From: Marinomonas algicola
GTDB lineage: Bacteria; Pseudomonadota; Gammaproteobacteria; Pseudomonadales; Marinomonadaceae
DNA: 64,000 nt
Direction of reading: 5' to 3'
Assembly: GCF_014805825.1 (NCBI RefSeq)
Contig: NZ_CP061942.1
Coordinates: 85,272-149,271, forward strand
Shown here: positions 33,615-42,650 of the stretch, piece by piece
Position numbering within the stretch: position 1 is the first letter of the stretch
Layout: the number at the start of each line of letters is the position of its first letter
Translations under genes and position numbers: made by a program
The notes under the pieces: generated by a model
What the model was told of the DNA's origin: nothing
What the model saw: the letters and a program-made list of their open reading frames with translations, nothing else
Database searches by the model: none

Positions 33615-35975
33615 CTATTCTTCCAACTTATTATCGGATTCACTGTGCGATTGCTCTGGTATCGTTGAACTATACATGCAAATGTAAGTCATTGGTTCCC
33701 GCCACACGGCTTCCTTACCCCCTCGCAAATGATATTGAATAACGCCTTCATCATAAGGGTCAATATTATGATCTTGACCAAATAGCAAGGATAGGTTGCT
33801 AACTGGCTTTTCTAATATGAGCTGAAAACTTTCATTTTTTTGATTATCCCCTAGAACTAGGCGAATTTTGTTCCAATCATCAAAAAAGTATTCTTGCAGT
33901 AATGGAATGATCTTATTTTGAAATGCGTGGACCAACTCTTCGAATGCCGCATCATAGTCGCTTTCATCAAGGCATTTCTTCACATTCATAAAGAAAGCAT
34001 GTCCCAATGTATGCTCACGATCGTACAGCACTTCAATACGCTGATTCAGTGTACCCAATAACTTTGATAAATTTACCCCTTTGACGACCACACTATCAAG
34101 AAGCTCTGGCTTTGGCATCATTTCGATAAATTCAAAACGGCGACGTAAAGCCGTATCAATCATTGTTAATGAGCGGTCTGCAGTATTCATTGTACCGATA
34201 ATATAAAGATTATCTGGTACCGAAAAGCAGTCTCCTGAGTAAGGTAAAGTTAGCTCTAGTGCCTCTAGCTGACCTTTACGCTTAGATAACTCAATGAGAG
34301 TAATTAACTCTCCAAATATCTTCGAAATGTTGCCACGATTAATCTCATCAATGACAAGAACAAAGTTCTTTCGCTTTGTTGCTGGCGCTTCATCTGTGCC
34401 ACCCAATTCTCTCAGAAAGCTTACTAAAGGTCGGTAATAGACACCTAAGCCAGTTGTGTAGGTTCTTGAACCATTAAAAATAGCGCGCAACGTATTGATG
34501 CTTAATGTATGGTCTGTTTTTCCGTTGCTCTTTTCAAAAAAGATTCGATTCTCATTGAAATCCACAACGCGAAAAGAGGTTTTTGCCATTGGTATTTCAA
34601 TAAAGTCTTCATTCGCTAGATGCTCAACAAAAGCTTGCCAGCAGGTTTCAAAGTTATAAGTTTGACCTGCAGGGGATTCCGCCTGATATTGTTCTGCGTC
34701 TGAACACATTTGACGAAAAACACCTGGCTCAACTGAATACGTAATAGTGCCATCTTCAGTTTTTGCTTTTAGCCCTTCTACAAATTCCTCATAACCGTAG
34801 CTTTGATGGAAAGTCACAAAACGGATACGCCGCTCATTCACTAAGCGATCAAATTCCTGTTTAAGCTCTGCTCTACGTTCCCATTTGAATGTAGGTTCAG
34901 CGGCCTTCACGGCAGCTTCAATCGTGTGAAACGTTTTTCCCGTCCCAGGGGGGCCATAAAATATGCTATTCAACGTATCTACCCCTTTTAATTCATTGTC
35001 AGAAACTATTTCAACCTCTGAGTTAAAGCTATCTTCTTCAATATAATCGACAGGCCAATAGCCAGCTCTACTAACACTATGCCGTTCTAAAAACCCTTGC
35101 AACTCATGCTCGAAATTGTTCAATAAACTGAGGCTAAATTTTTCACCATCAACTTTAATCGACTTCTTTTTATAACTTACTCTTTTAAATAAAAACTGAG
35201 GCTCATTATTAGAAGACGACCATCGGCCAATTTTAAATTCGTCCTCAACACTACTGGAAAATATATCTAATTTATTATCAAAAGCCCATTTAGTAAGATA
35301 AAATAAATCTTGCTTTCTTGCTGGCGAAAAATCTTCTAGCTCTCTAATGTCCATTTTTCTTATGAACTCTAATATATCTTCCGCACTAGCATCTTTATTT
35401 CCATCCCAAACATCAAACCCGTACCTTAAGATACTGACGTCGGCAGGCTTCCTTCTAAGCAATTCAGTATAAATCTTTGAAAAACTAGCGCTATTATCTC
35501 TAACTGATCGTCGAAGAACTGTGTCTTTATATATATTTAGAATCTTTGGATAATTTCTATCTTGGTAAATGAATGCAATCTTCCATTTTAATGTTGGTGC
35601 CAAATCTATTTCTTCGATGGAACTTAGATCTCCCTTCTTAATAGCATCAATAACACTAATTATATTATTTTTAACGCTTTTAAATGCGGATTTTGAATCA
35701 GGTCCATATTTGAGGTTCCATGTGTATATAGGATCATTATAAAAGCCCGCCCTATTATTTAAACTATTGCCATCAGCTCTTTTATAAATCCCAAACTTTT
35801 CTGAAGAACCACCTTTTATTGATCCCAAACATCTTGTCTTAGTCTCAAGCCAATAGGTAAATGTTTCCTTATCTCCAGTAGAGACATACTCTTCCAAAGT
35901 CATTTTTAAAACCCGACTTTCAGGCCAAGTTTTTAAAAAACTCCTCCAGACTTCTTCCCTTTTTTCAAATTCCAT
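33615..35975 (-). CDS. mcrB: McrB-like GTPase of McrBC-type restriction system
   Basis: A 786-residue protein. The C-terminal 450 residues are an AAA+ GTPase of the McrB type: Walker A FYGPPGTGKTFHTIEAAV (about 340), VTFHQSYGYEEFVEGLK, Walker B VLVIDEINRGNISKIFGEL, the McrB signature IIGTMNTADRSLTMIDTALR, and sensor Arg RRRFEF. The N-terminal 320 residues (EYVSTGDKETFTYWLETK, YTWNLKYGPDSKSAFKSV, LKWKIAFIYQD) differ from E. coli McrB and presumably recognise DNA modification. Forms the GTP-driven motor of an McrBC type IV system with the following mcrC gene. Confidence 0.92.
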   Translation of the reverse strand: MEFEKREEVWRSFLKTWPESRVLKMTLEEYVSTGDKETFTYWLETKTRCLGSIKGGSSEKFGIYKRADGNSLNNRAGFYNDPIYTWNLKYGPDSKSAFKSVKNNIISVIDAIKKGDLSSIEEIDLAPTLKWKIAFIYQDRNYPKILNIYKDTVLRRSVRDNSASFSKIYTELLRRKPADVSILRYGFDVWDGNKDASAEDILEFIRKMDIRELEDFSPARKQDLFYLTKWAFDNKLDIFSSSVEDEFKIGRWSSSNNEPQFLFKRVSYKKKSIKVDGEKFSLSLLNNFEHELQGFLERHSVSRAGYWPVDYIEEDSFNSEVEIVSDNELKGVDTLNSIFYGPPGTGKTFHTIEAAVKAAEPTFKWERRAELKQEFDRLVNERRIRFVTFHQSYGYEEFVEGLKAKTEDGTITYSVEPGVFRQMCSDAEQYQAESPAGQTYNFETCWQAFVEHLANEDFIEIPMAKTSFRVVDFNENRIFFEKSNGKTDHTLSINTLRAIFNGSRTYTTGLGVYYRPLVSFLRELGGTDEAPATKRKNFVLVIDEINRGNISKIFGELITLIELSKRKGQLEALELTLPYSGDCFSVPDNLYIIGTMNTADRSLTMIDTALRRRFEFIEMMPKPELLDSVVVKGVNLSKLLGTLNQRIEVLYDREHTLGHAFFMNVKKCLDESDYDAAFEELVHAFQNKIIPLLQEYFFDDWNKIRLVLGDNQKNESFQLILEKPVSNLSLLFGQDHNIDPYDEGVIQYHLRGGKEAVWREPMTYICMYSSTIPEQSHSESDNKLEE

Positions 35976-36250
35976 ATATAAAAACCTTTTTATAACAGAA
36001 ACTAAGTCATTGCTTTCAACAAGTTAACGCTTTTTATTTAAGATCAACCTTCACAACTGACTTCAAAACCTTTCTAGTCACTGTTAAAGTAGAGCCCATT
36101 GTACCAAGCAGAGACCTTAGCAACGCCAGATTGGAAAATCTTTGAGCTTAAAAAATCGCAATTATACGCTATCTTATAATATCTATAAATATTCAGCATA
36201 TACTCATTCACAACATAATGTGTCGCACTATATCTTTAATATTTAAAGCG
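35976..36250. other. Upstream region of mcrB
   Basis: AT-rich, no gene seen. It must contain the promoter of the mcrBC-hsdMSR series on the minus strand. The neighbouring 36251-36392 is a decayed gene copy. Confidence 0.4.
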
Positions 36251-36392
36251 CCCTCGCCCCACCCCTTGCCTGCTGGTGGATGTGCTCACGCTATTTTTTA
36301 GTTCATGCACATCAACCGCAGCACCGTAGCCTTAGATCCGTCAGAGTGTTTCTTGACCATCCGGCACCGCCTTAGTCAGTTAAAACCAGCCC
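36251..36392 (-). pseudogene. Decayed copy of the 3' end of the WYL regulator gene
   Basis: Aligns with the 3' end of the WYL gene (38075-38221) with most bases matching, for example GCACATCAAC-GC-GCACCGTAGCCTT against GCACATCAATCGCTGCACCGTAGCCTT in the other copy, including GCTCACGC and TTAGTCAGTT blocks. Reading frame is lost. Same orientation as the full gene, 1.8 kb away, with the HNH and methyltransferase genes between the two copies. Confidence 0.7.
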
Positions 36393-36397
36393 ATCAC

Positions 36398-37432
36398 TCA
36401 CGCTAATCTAAACTCGCTCCTGCTTTGCCATAGGTTCGAAGCACTGTTCCTCGCTATCTGATACGCCCAATCCGACACAGACATGGATTTCTCTTTATCG
36501 CACTCAACGTAGCTGGCAAGCTTCTCAGAGATCATGTCCGCGTGGTTGGCGAGATTGTTTTCCTCCCATTTGTATTTGTGTTCATAGCTGGCGAGGTAAT
36601 CTCGTTTACTGTTGTTGCAGGTACGATCCGCCAACACAAAGTTGTGGCCAAGGTCGAACGCGTATTTGGCAAATGGGATAAAGTGATCCACTTCGGCATG
36701 TTGGTCGAGCTTTTTACAGCAGTAGAAGCAGGTATTTTTCTGTATCTCTTGAAGGAGAGGCTTGGCATAGGCTAAAGCCTTACGGTCTTGACCAAATAGA
36801 AATTCCGGTAAGTTGGCTTGTGCACCTACTAGGTATTGGTTGTGCTTAAAAGAAATGATTTTGTCGATCCAAGCGGCACGTGCGAGGTAGGTGATCAGGT
36901 GATAAAACTCGCGAAAATAACCCGCGATGCCAGCATTTAGCTCGATATGGTTCTGGCTTTTATCATGCGGATATAAAAAGCATTCTTCTTTTTTTGCCAA
37001 AATCTGCAAGCGCCAGAGTGGGCCACTTTTGAGGGCTGCTTTTGCTACTCTATGCACGGTTTTATAATGTGGGCTTTTGTATAGCTGATTGATGTTATAC
37101 AACCCTGTTTGCTGGATACTCTGCACCGCAGTGATGATAGCGATTTGCTTTTGTGAATCACTGTTTTGATGCAATTGCATTGTTTGACTAGAACCACCAA
37201 ATGGTCGGGCCTGATTCCAATACAAACGAAGCATTTTGTCCGCTAAAACATCTAACTGAATAGGGAGTTTACTGTTTCCGGTCACACTGGAGCTTTCCAC
37301 GCATACATCCGCAATCGCATGTAATAACGCATACTTGTACGTCGCGGTAAAATCACCCTCCACCAACATCCGTTGAATGTAAGCAATAAACTCGATGGCT
37401 GTTTTCATCGCCAGACTACTCTTGCTTCTCAA
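36398..37432 (-). CDS. HNH endonuclease domain protein
   Basis: A 344-residue protein with an HNH motif near residues 230-265: CFYCCKKLDQHAEVDHFIPF, then FVLADRTCNNSKRDYLA. The Cys pair and the DH/N/NN pattern are typical of HNH nucleases that bind one divalent metal. The N-terminal 220 residues are helical (FIAYIQRMLVEGDFTATYKY) and resemble the helper region of other HNH restriction-like proteins. It overlaps the end of the methyltransferase gene by 17 bases, so the two are coupled. Probably a defence or DNA-processing nuclease. Confidence 0.8.
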   Translation of the reverse strand: MRSKSSLAMKTAIEFIAYIQRMLVEGDFTATYKYALLHAIADVCVESSSVTGNSKLPIQLDVLADKMLRLYWNQARPFGGSSQTMQLHQNSDSQKQIAIITAVQSIQQTGLYNINQLYKSPHYKTVHRVAKAALKSGPLWRLQILAKKEECFLYPHDKSQNHIELNAGIAGYFREFYHLITYLARAAWIDKIISFKHNQYLVGAQANLPEFLFGQDRKALAYAKPLLQEIQKNTCFYCCKKLDQHAEVDHFIPFAKYAFDLGHNFVLADRTCNNSKRDYLASYEHKYKWEENNLANHADMISEKLASYVECDKEKSMSVSDWAYQIARNSASNLWQSRSEFRLA

Positions 37433-38017
37433 CGATTACGTTGAGCCACTGTTCGGATGAACGCCCCTCTCTCTGGTCTCCGGTTACCCACATATCTTTG
37501 ACATCGAACCCTGCCAAATACTGGTTGATCGTTTGTTCGTTTTGGTCACAAAAAAAGCGCCCTTCTTTGACACGCTCTTCATCACCATACTTGAACGACA
37601 TATACAAAACCCCATGCTGTTTGAGTGCACGACGTAAGCGTGAAATTACATCCATGAGTTCGACTTTGGGGACATGCAATAAACTCGCACAGCACCAGAT
37701 GCCATCGAAAACCTTGGATTCATTGAATGTTTGAAAGGTGAGCACGTCGACGTCGATATTCAGATAATTCGATGCGATCAGAGCAAGTTCAGAGCAAGTT
37801 CAGAGCTCGCATCAAATGCCGATACTTCATATCCTAATGATTGAAAATATTTCGCATCACGGCCACTGCCACAACCCGCATCGAGGATATGACCTTGTAG
37901 CGGGATAAGAGGGAGAAAGCACTGATATAAAGCAGACATATCGACTGACAGTGTATTCTCCGCAAAATCTTCAGCGTACATGTTGTAATACAAGGTCGTG
38001 TTAGCCTTCAAATCCAT
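37416..38017 (-). pseudogene. Class I SAM-dependent methyltransferase, frameshifted
   Basis: Two frames together make one methyltransferase: 38017-37778 gives the SAM motif HILDAGCGSGRDAKYFQSLG and FDASSELAL, and the rest to 37416 gives VFDGIWCCASLLHVP, LYMSFKYGDEER and EQWLNVIVEKQE. They are separated by a perfect 11-bp tandem duplication (37780-37801) that shifts the frame; removing one copy restores a continuous protein. It looks like a small-molecule or protein methyltransferase (TehB/UbiG-like) rather than a DNA methylase since there is no NPPY or PCQ motif. Encoded between a WYL regulator and an HNH nuclease. Confidence 0.8.
37780..37801. repeat. 11-bp tandem duplication causing the frameshift
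   Basis: AGAGCAAGTTC occurs twice in direct succession (37780-37790 and 37791-37801). Eleven bases is not a multiple of three, so gain or loss of one copy turns the methyltransferase off or on. Confidence 0.85.
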
Positions 38018-38068
38018 GCTGCACCTTAGTCGAAAGATAATGATAAAACTTAAAATGACGACTATCTC

Positions 38069-39079
38069 TCACGATATCAGCCCCAACACTTCCCTAGCCT
38101 GCTGATGAATATGCTCACGCCATTTTTGTGGTTCCTGCACATCAATCGCTGCACCGTAGCCTTGTATCCACCACAGTGTTTGTTGGTCATCTGGTACGGT
38201 AGCAGTCAGTTGAAACCGGCCGTCTTCTTCTGGTTTTAAACTTTGATCTTCGCTTAAAGGCGTTTCGGACAGCAGCCAAGCGATCTCAGCTTTCACGCGC
38301 GCTTTAAGTACAACAGGCCCTGGTGATTGTCGATAGCTAAAGCCGCCCTGCTCTATATAGTCGGTCACATCAAATCCTTTAAGTGGTCGGAAGTCTTTAT
38401 CCGAGCGCTCAACGGTTTGAATGCGGTGTAACGCAAATTGGAGTATGTCGTCGTAGTCTTTCACGGTTGCTAAAAGGTAGCTGACGCTGTGACGAACAAC
38501 AATGGCTTGCGGATGCAGTGTGTAGCTTTTTAGTTCGTTATGCTTGCGACTTAGGTACGTCACTTCAATGGCGTATTCTTCAAGCGCCGCTTCCGATACT
38601 ACTTCCCAAATGCCCTCTTTGATTTGTGCGGGGATTAGAGTTTTGCCATTCGGAATGGCTTTGACACGATTGGCCCAACCGGAATAATGATTCGAAGGTA
38701 AGGCGTTTAGATACTGCTGCGCCGCTTTAAATTGAGGCGAGATTTGCTGAACAGCGGTTTGAGGCAATAGGTCAGAAAGATATTCGTGGGCTAACACCAA
38801 AGTAAGTGCGGTAGGTGTGTCTAATCCCAACTTAGAGTCACTAAAACTGGATAACAGACTCCAACGATGTCCACCGTCGCCCTCCATACCTTCTAAGCAT
38901 ATAAGCGGTAAGTGGGCCGTCATAGCGTTAAGATCACGCTGAACCGTACGTAACGAAACCTTAAAGCCCTTTTCCTCTAATGCCTCATGAATGGTCGAGG
39001 TGGCTTTGTAGCCTGGCTCTTTTGGAATGATTTGCAGCATCGTGAGTGTGCGAAATAAGGTGTCGTGCTTAGCACCCAT
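38069..39079 (-). CDS. WYL-domain transcriptional regulator
   Basis: A 336-residue regulator: N-terminal winged helix (TLFRTLTMLQIIPKEPGY, KGFKVSLRTVQRDLNAM) and a central WYL domain (EYAIEVTYLSRKHNELKSYT, LHPQAIVVRHSVSYLLATVK, with downstream FALHRIQTVERSD), then a C-terminal WCX-like part (LWWIQGYGAAIDV). WYL regulators often control defence operons and sense nucleic acids or their products. Here it precedes the methyltransferase by 51 bases and the HNH gene on the same strand, so it probably regulates them. Intact. Confidence 0.85.
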   Translation of the reverse strand: MGAKHDTLFRTLTMLQIIPKEPGYKATSTIHEALEEKGFKVSLRTVQRDLNAMTAHLPLICLEGMEGDGGHRWSLLSSFSDSKLGLDTPTALTLVLAHEYLSDLLPQTAVQQISPQFKAAQQYLNALPSNHYSGWANRVKAIPNGKTLIPAQIKEGIWEVVSEAALEEYAIEVTYLSRKHNELKSYTLHPQAIVVRHSVSYLLATVKDYDDILQFALHRIQTVERSDKDFRPLKGFDVTDYIEQGGFSYRQSPGPVVLKARVKAEIAWLLSETPLSEDQSLKPEEDGRFQLTATVPDDQQTLWWIQGYGAAIDVQEPQKWREHIHQQAREVLGLIS

Positions 39080-39230
39080 GTTTGTATCCTTACATACTGT
39101 CTTCTTGACGAAAACTTTACCATAAACCCAATCAGATAATCGCCTGTTTTATACCGAGCATTGGCACTCTAAACGGCATTCAGTAGCCAATATGCTAAGA
39201 TGGCATTTTATTTCAACTCTAGGAGCCTTC

Positions 39231-39665
39231 ATGTTACGTCGACTTATTATGGCCTTGGCACTGGTCCCTCTTGCGAGCGTATCCTTTGCAGCGGAGCATA
39301 TCGTTAAGATGGTCAATCAAAATGATTGGGGGGCGATGGCCTTTGAGCCCAGTTTTTTACACGTCGAGGTAGGTGATACGGTGACGTTTGAGCCAACAGA
39401 CTATGGACACAATGCGGTCACGATTAATTATATGATCCCAAGAGGGGCGAACCGTTATCGCGGTAAAATCAACAAGCCCATTACGATGGCGATTAATAAG
39501 TCAGGATTTTATGGCATTGAGTGCTCACCGCATTTGACCATGGGCATGGTGATGACTATTCAAGCAGGCGACGGTGATATAACAGAGTTTGAGATTCCTA
39601 AGACCTTGCCCAAACAAGCTAAGCTGCGTTTCAATGCGATTAAAGACTATGCAATGTCGCGGTAA
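39231..39665 (+). CDS. Pseudoazurin (blue copper protein)
   Basis: Start placed at 39231 because AGGAG lies 7 bases before it and the product then begins with a signal peptide (MLRRLIMALALVPLASVSFA then AEH); an ATG at 39192 in frame has no ribosome site. The mature 120-residue cupredoxin has the copper ligands His in DYGHNAVTI, then Cys, His and Met in IECSPHLTMGMVM. FEPTDYGHN and FYGIECSPH are pseudoazurin hallmarks. It is a periplasmic electron carrier, usually donating to nitrite or nitrous-oxide reductases or peroxidases; none of these is nearby. Confidence 0.88.
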   Translation: MLRRLIMALALVPLASVSFAAEHIVKMVNQNDWGAMAFEPSFLHVEVGDTVTFEPTDYGHNAVTINYMIPRGANRYRGKINKPITMAINKSGFYGIECSPHLTMGMVMTIQAGDGDITEFEIPKTLPKQAKLRFNAIKDYAMSR

Positions 39666-39680
39666 AGGTTAAAGCATAAT

Positions 39681-39828
39681 TTAATGTGTTTGACTAAGAA
39701 GCACCGATACTCCTATGCCACCACCGATGCACAGCGTCGCAAGGCCTTTGTTCAGTTGCTGTCTTTGCATTTCATGAATCAAAGTCACTAATACGCGACA
39801 GCCCGAAGCGCCAATCGGTAAGATTTCT
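39681..39828 (-). pseudogene. Thiolase (acetyl-CoA acetyltransferase) C-terminal fragment
   Basis: Minus-strand frame LPIGASGCRVLVTLIHEMQR followed by GLATLCIGGGIGVSVLL and a stop at 39681. PIGASG and LCIGGGxG are the two conserved C-terminal thiolase boxes (active-site His and Cys region). Everything upstream of about 48 residues is gone. It is a relic of a chromosomal type gene. Confidence 0.8.
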
Positions 39829-39859
39829 TTTTCAACCCGCTGCTCACACGAGCAATTAA

Positions 39860-39900
39860 AGACAACGAAAGCACAAGAAGTCGCTTTCGTTGTCTAAGCT
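39860..39900 (-). terminator. Rho-independent terminator after the ggt gene
   Basis: A perfect 13-bp stem, AGACAACGAAAGC and GCTTTCGTTGTCT (39860-39872 and 39883-39895), with a 10-base loop. On the minus strand it is followed by TTTAATT, 27 bases after the transpeptidase stop codon; on the plus strand by AAGCTTTTT, so it may work in both directions. Confidence 0.7.
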
Positions 39901-39921
39901 TTTTAGGACTAGCAAATGGTA

Positions 39922-41657
39922 TTACTCACCCATCGCAGCACCTTCGCGTCGAGGGTCCGCCCCACCAAAAAGCTTACCCTCTTCAATTATAATGCCCTGT
40001 AGACCTGAATTAAGATCTCGCAAAGACACTTTGTAGCCCATTTCCTCTAAGTCTTTAGCGAGTAATTCTGCAGAGGTTCCCTGTTCAATATCAAAGGTAC
40101 CAAAACGGTTTAGCATATTCGGTAACGAGATCGCTTCTTGGATGTCCATGCCCCACTCTAAATGCGCTATCAGTGCTTTGGAGACGTAACCAGTAATGCG
40201 ACTGCCGCCCGGAGAGCCGACCACTAAGTACGGTTTATCGTCTTTCATTACGATAGTAGGTGCCATGGATGAACGTGGACGCTTACCCGGCTCAAGACGA
40301 TTGGCAATTGGGTAACCTTGGCTGTAAGAGGCAAATGAAAAGTCCGTTAGTTCATTATTCAGCAGGAACCCATTACTCATCACCCGGGAGCCAAAACCGT
40401 TTTCAATGGTCGTGGTAACGGACAAGGCATTGCCCTCTGCGTCAACAATAGAGATGTGGCTGGTGCTCGGGAATTCGATGGACTGATCGTCCGCCAAAGC
40501 CACGGCATTTTGCCAGTCGGGCTCGCCTGCAGACACCGTTTCTAAGGCTTTACCAGGGGTGATTAACTTAGCTCGACTGGCAAGATACTGTTCGTCAAGC
40601 AAACCCTTTGGCATGGGCACAAAGTCGGTATCCGCGATGTAGCGACCGCGATCAGCAAACGCTAGGCGCGAGGCATCACCGATGATTTGCCAAGCGGTTG
40701 GTGATTTAGGCCCCATGGCTGCCAGATCAAAATGCTGCGTAATTCCTAGGATTTGACCCACCGTTAATGCCCCCGAGCTCGGCGGCCCCATGCCACAAAT
40801 GTCAAATTGCTTGTAAGGTAAACACGTGGCGTCGCGCTCTTTGATTTTATACGTCATAAAATCTTCTAAGGCGAGCACGCCAGGATTGTCCGATGTCGAG
40901 CGCACAGCGGTTACGATGTCTTGGGCAATGTCACCCTGATAAAAAGCATCAGCCCCTGACTTGGCAATGCTCGTCAACGTTTTAGCATAGGCTGGATTTT
41001 GAAGCAGCGCTCCCTCTTTAAGAGGGGCGCCATTCGAATCTAAGAAATACGCGGCGGTATCAGGAAAGCGCGCCAAAGAATCTCTGGTGTTCGCAATGGC
41101 ACCAGCAAGCCTAGGCGAGACGTCAAAACCATCTTGTGCCAACGCAATCGCAGGCTCAAACAGAGTTTTCCAAGACAGTTGTCCACCTTGTTCATGCAAG
41201 GCTTGCATTAAGGCAACCGTGCCGGGTGTGCCGACTGAGCGTCCGCCAATCACAGCATCATAAAACTTAAACGTCGTACCATCTTGGTGTTGGAATAATT
41301 CCGGCGTGGCCGCTTGAGGGGCGGTTTCACGGCCATCAAAAGTCGTTAGCTTTTGAGATTTAGCATCGTAATACACGGCAAAAGCACCGCCACCGAGCCC
41401 AGAAGACTGAGGCTCTACCAGCCCTAATACCGCTTGCACTGCGACGTAGGCGTCTAACGCCGATCCGCCTTTTTTCAAGATGGCATAACCCGCTTCTACC
41501 GCTTTAGGGTTGGCGGCTGCCACCATGAATTGCTTCGCTTCCACTAACGATTTTGCTGCACATCGCTTGCCACTTCAGGCGCAAACGCATCCGCCGATGC
41601 ATGTTGAGCGGCTATTAAAGAAACCGATAAAGCCAAAATTTTTAATACAAAACGCAT
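39922..41657 (-). pseudogene. ggt: Gamma-glutamyltranspeptidase, single-base frameshift near N-terminus
   Basis: The main frame (41544-39922, 540 residues) is a full GGT: GLVEPQSSGLGGGAFAVYYD, DGRETAP, the self-cleavage site with nucleophilic Thr in PSTSHISIVDAEGNALSV, and VGSPGGSRITGYV. GGT hydrolyses glutathione and other gamma-glutamyl compounds in the periplasm. The signal peptide (MRFVLKILALSVSLIAAQHA, from 41657) is in another frame; the break is at a run of four A (41551-41554). One extra A would join DVQQK to SLVEAKQF seamlessly. Either a real frameshift or a homopolymer sequencing error. Without the signal the protein would stay in the cytoplasm. Confidence 0.8.
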
Positions 41658-41775
41658 AGATACATTCCTTATATAACGATCGTAATGGCGGGCGTCAGTT
41701 ATGCCCAAAAGAGCGCAACACGTGTTACTAAACAAGTTTAGGACTACGACGATTGACACTGACTAAAATGATGCC

Positions 41776-42228
41776 TTAAACAGCGTCATTAAGGCTTCTA
41801 TCATTCGGATCGAATGCGTTCACAAGAGCAACCTTGCTGTTAAGTTTAAGCAATAAACGAATCAAGGTATCCAGCTCTTCTGGTTCTAAATCGCCCGTCA
41901 ATAACGCCTCGCGTTTCAGTGCAACCTGTAAAATTTTATCGTGCAAAATTTCACCCTCCTCCGTTAAGCAGATTAACGAAGAACGCCCATCTTTTACATC
42001 TTTAATAAACGAGACTGAACCACGCTCGCTCAATAACTTTAATGCTCGGCTCACCGCCGCTTTATCTAAACCAATCACTTGACACATACGGTTAGCCGTT
42101 ATGTTTTGCTCGACTTTTAATAGCGCCAACAACCGCCACTCAACAACGCCTACATCAAAATTTTTGCGATAACAGGCCGAGGCGCCACTGGAGAGCTTGT
42201 TTGCTAAAAAAGTAACAAGAGCAGGCAC
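41776..42228 (-). CDS. MarR-family transcriptional regulator
   Basis: A 150-residue MarR-type winged helix: VGVVEWRLLALLKVEQNITA, NRMCQVIGLDKAAVSRALKL, then the wing SERGSVSFIKDVKDGRSSLI with the typical D-x-R. It lies 119 bases upstream of the transpeptidase start on the same strand, so it may regulate that gene. Such proteins are dimeric repressors of small-molecule stress or catabolic genes; the ligand cannot be predicted. Intact. Confidence 0.87.
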   Translation of the reverse strand: MPALVTFLANKLSSGASACYRKNFDVGVVEWRLLALLKVEQNITANRMCQVIGLDKAAVSRALKLLSERGSVSFIKDVKDGRSSLICLTEEGEILHDKILQVALKREALLTGDLEPEELDTLIRLLLKLNSKVALVNAFDPNDRSLNDAV

Positions 42229-42487
42229 ATACCGTTCTTAGTCTAGCTGATTACTTTTTGTTGGAGTCCGTTTTTTTTACCATTTGGAATTTATCTCTGT
42301 CATCAAGTCTATAATGCTACTCACACTCATGATGCATGAAAAGCCTTTCATTACACTTACTATCCTTAGTTTTTATCCAATACCATAACCCCGTAACCAT
42401 TTGATTTATTGTCATATTTTAAAAAGCATGGAAAAAAGCCATACGAATATGGTTGCTAAGCCACAAAAAATATAAAAAGGCAGCCCT
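42229..42487. other. Intergenic stretch without recognisable gene
   Basis: AT-rich, presumably with the marR promoter. The remnant that follows at 42488 starts with an ATG but is an internal piece of a larger gene. Nothing else seen. Confidence 0.4.
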
Positions 42488-42650
42488 ATGTTTGAAAACT
42501 TCGAGCTGCACTATTTTACCCGCTCAAAAAACAATACCGCTTTCTTTGATGATTTGAATGACTCCCCCTTCGCTGACAAAGTATTTTTTCATTTTAATGA
42601 TGAAAACGATGACAAGGACAGCGTAGTAAAACAAGCCTTAAGCCAAGAAG
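42488..42650 (+). pseudogene. Fragment of a PDR/VanB-type ferredoxin oxidoreductase
   Basis: About 52 residues, FELHYFTRSKNNTAFFDDLN and SPFADKVFFHFNDEN, match the NAD-binding middle part of phthalate dioxygenase reductase-like proteins (pattern FELHY.xRS...AF...L...PFA). Both ends are missing; the right side runs into the broken hsdR gene at about 42650. Confidence 0.6.

Noticed and set aside
37978..37988. ACATGTTGTAA, resembling the E. coli Ter core
   Set aside because: Lies inside the methyltransferase coding sequence and has no second copy or link with the Tus-like gene; likely chance.
36398..38017. Methyltransferase plus HNH nuclease as a classical type II restriction-modification pair
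   Set aside because: The methyltransferase lacks DNA-methylase catalytic motifs (NPPY or PCQ), so it does not look like a modification enzyme.
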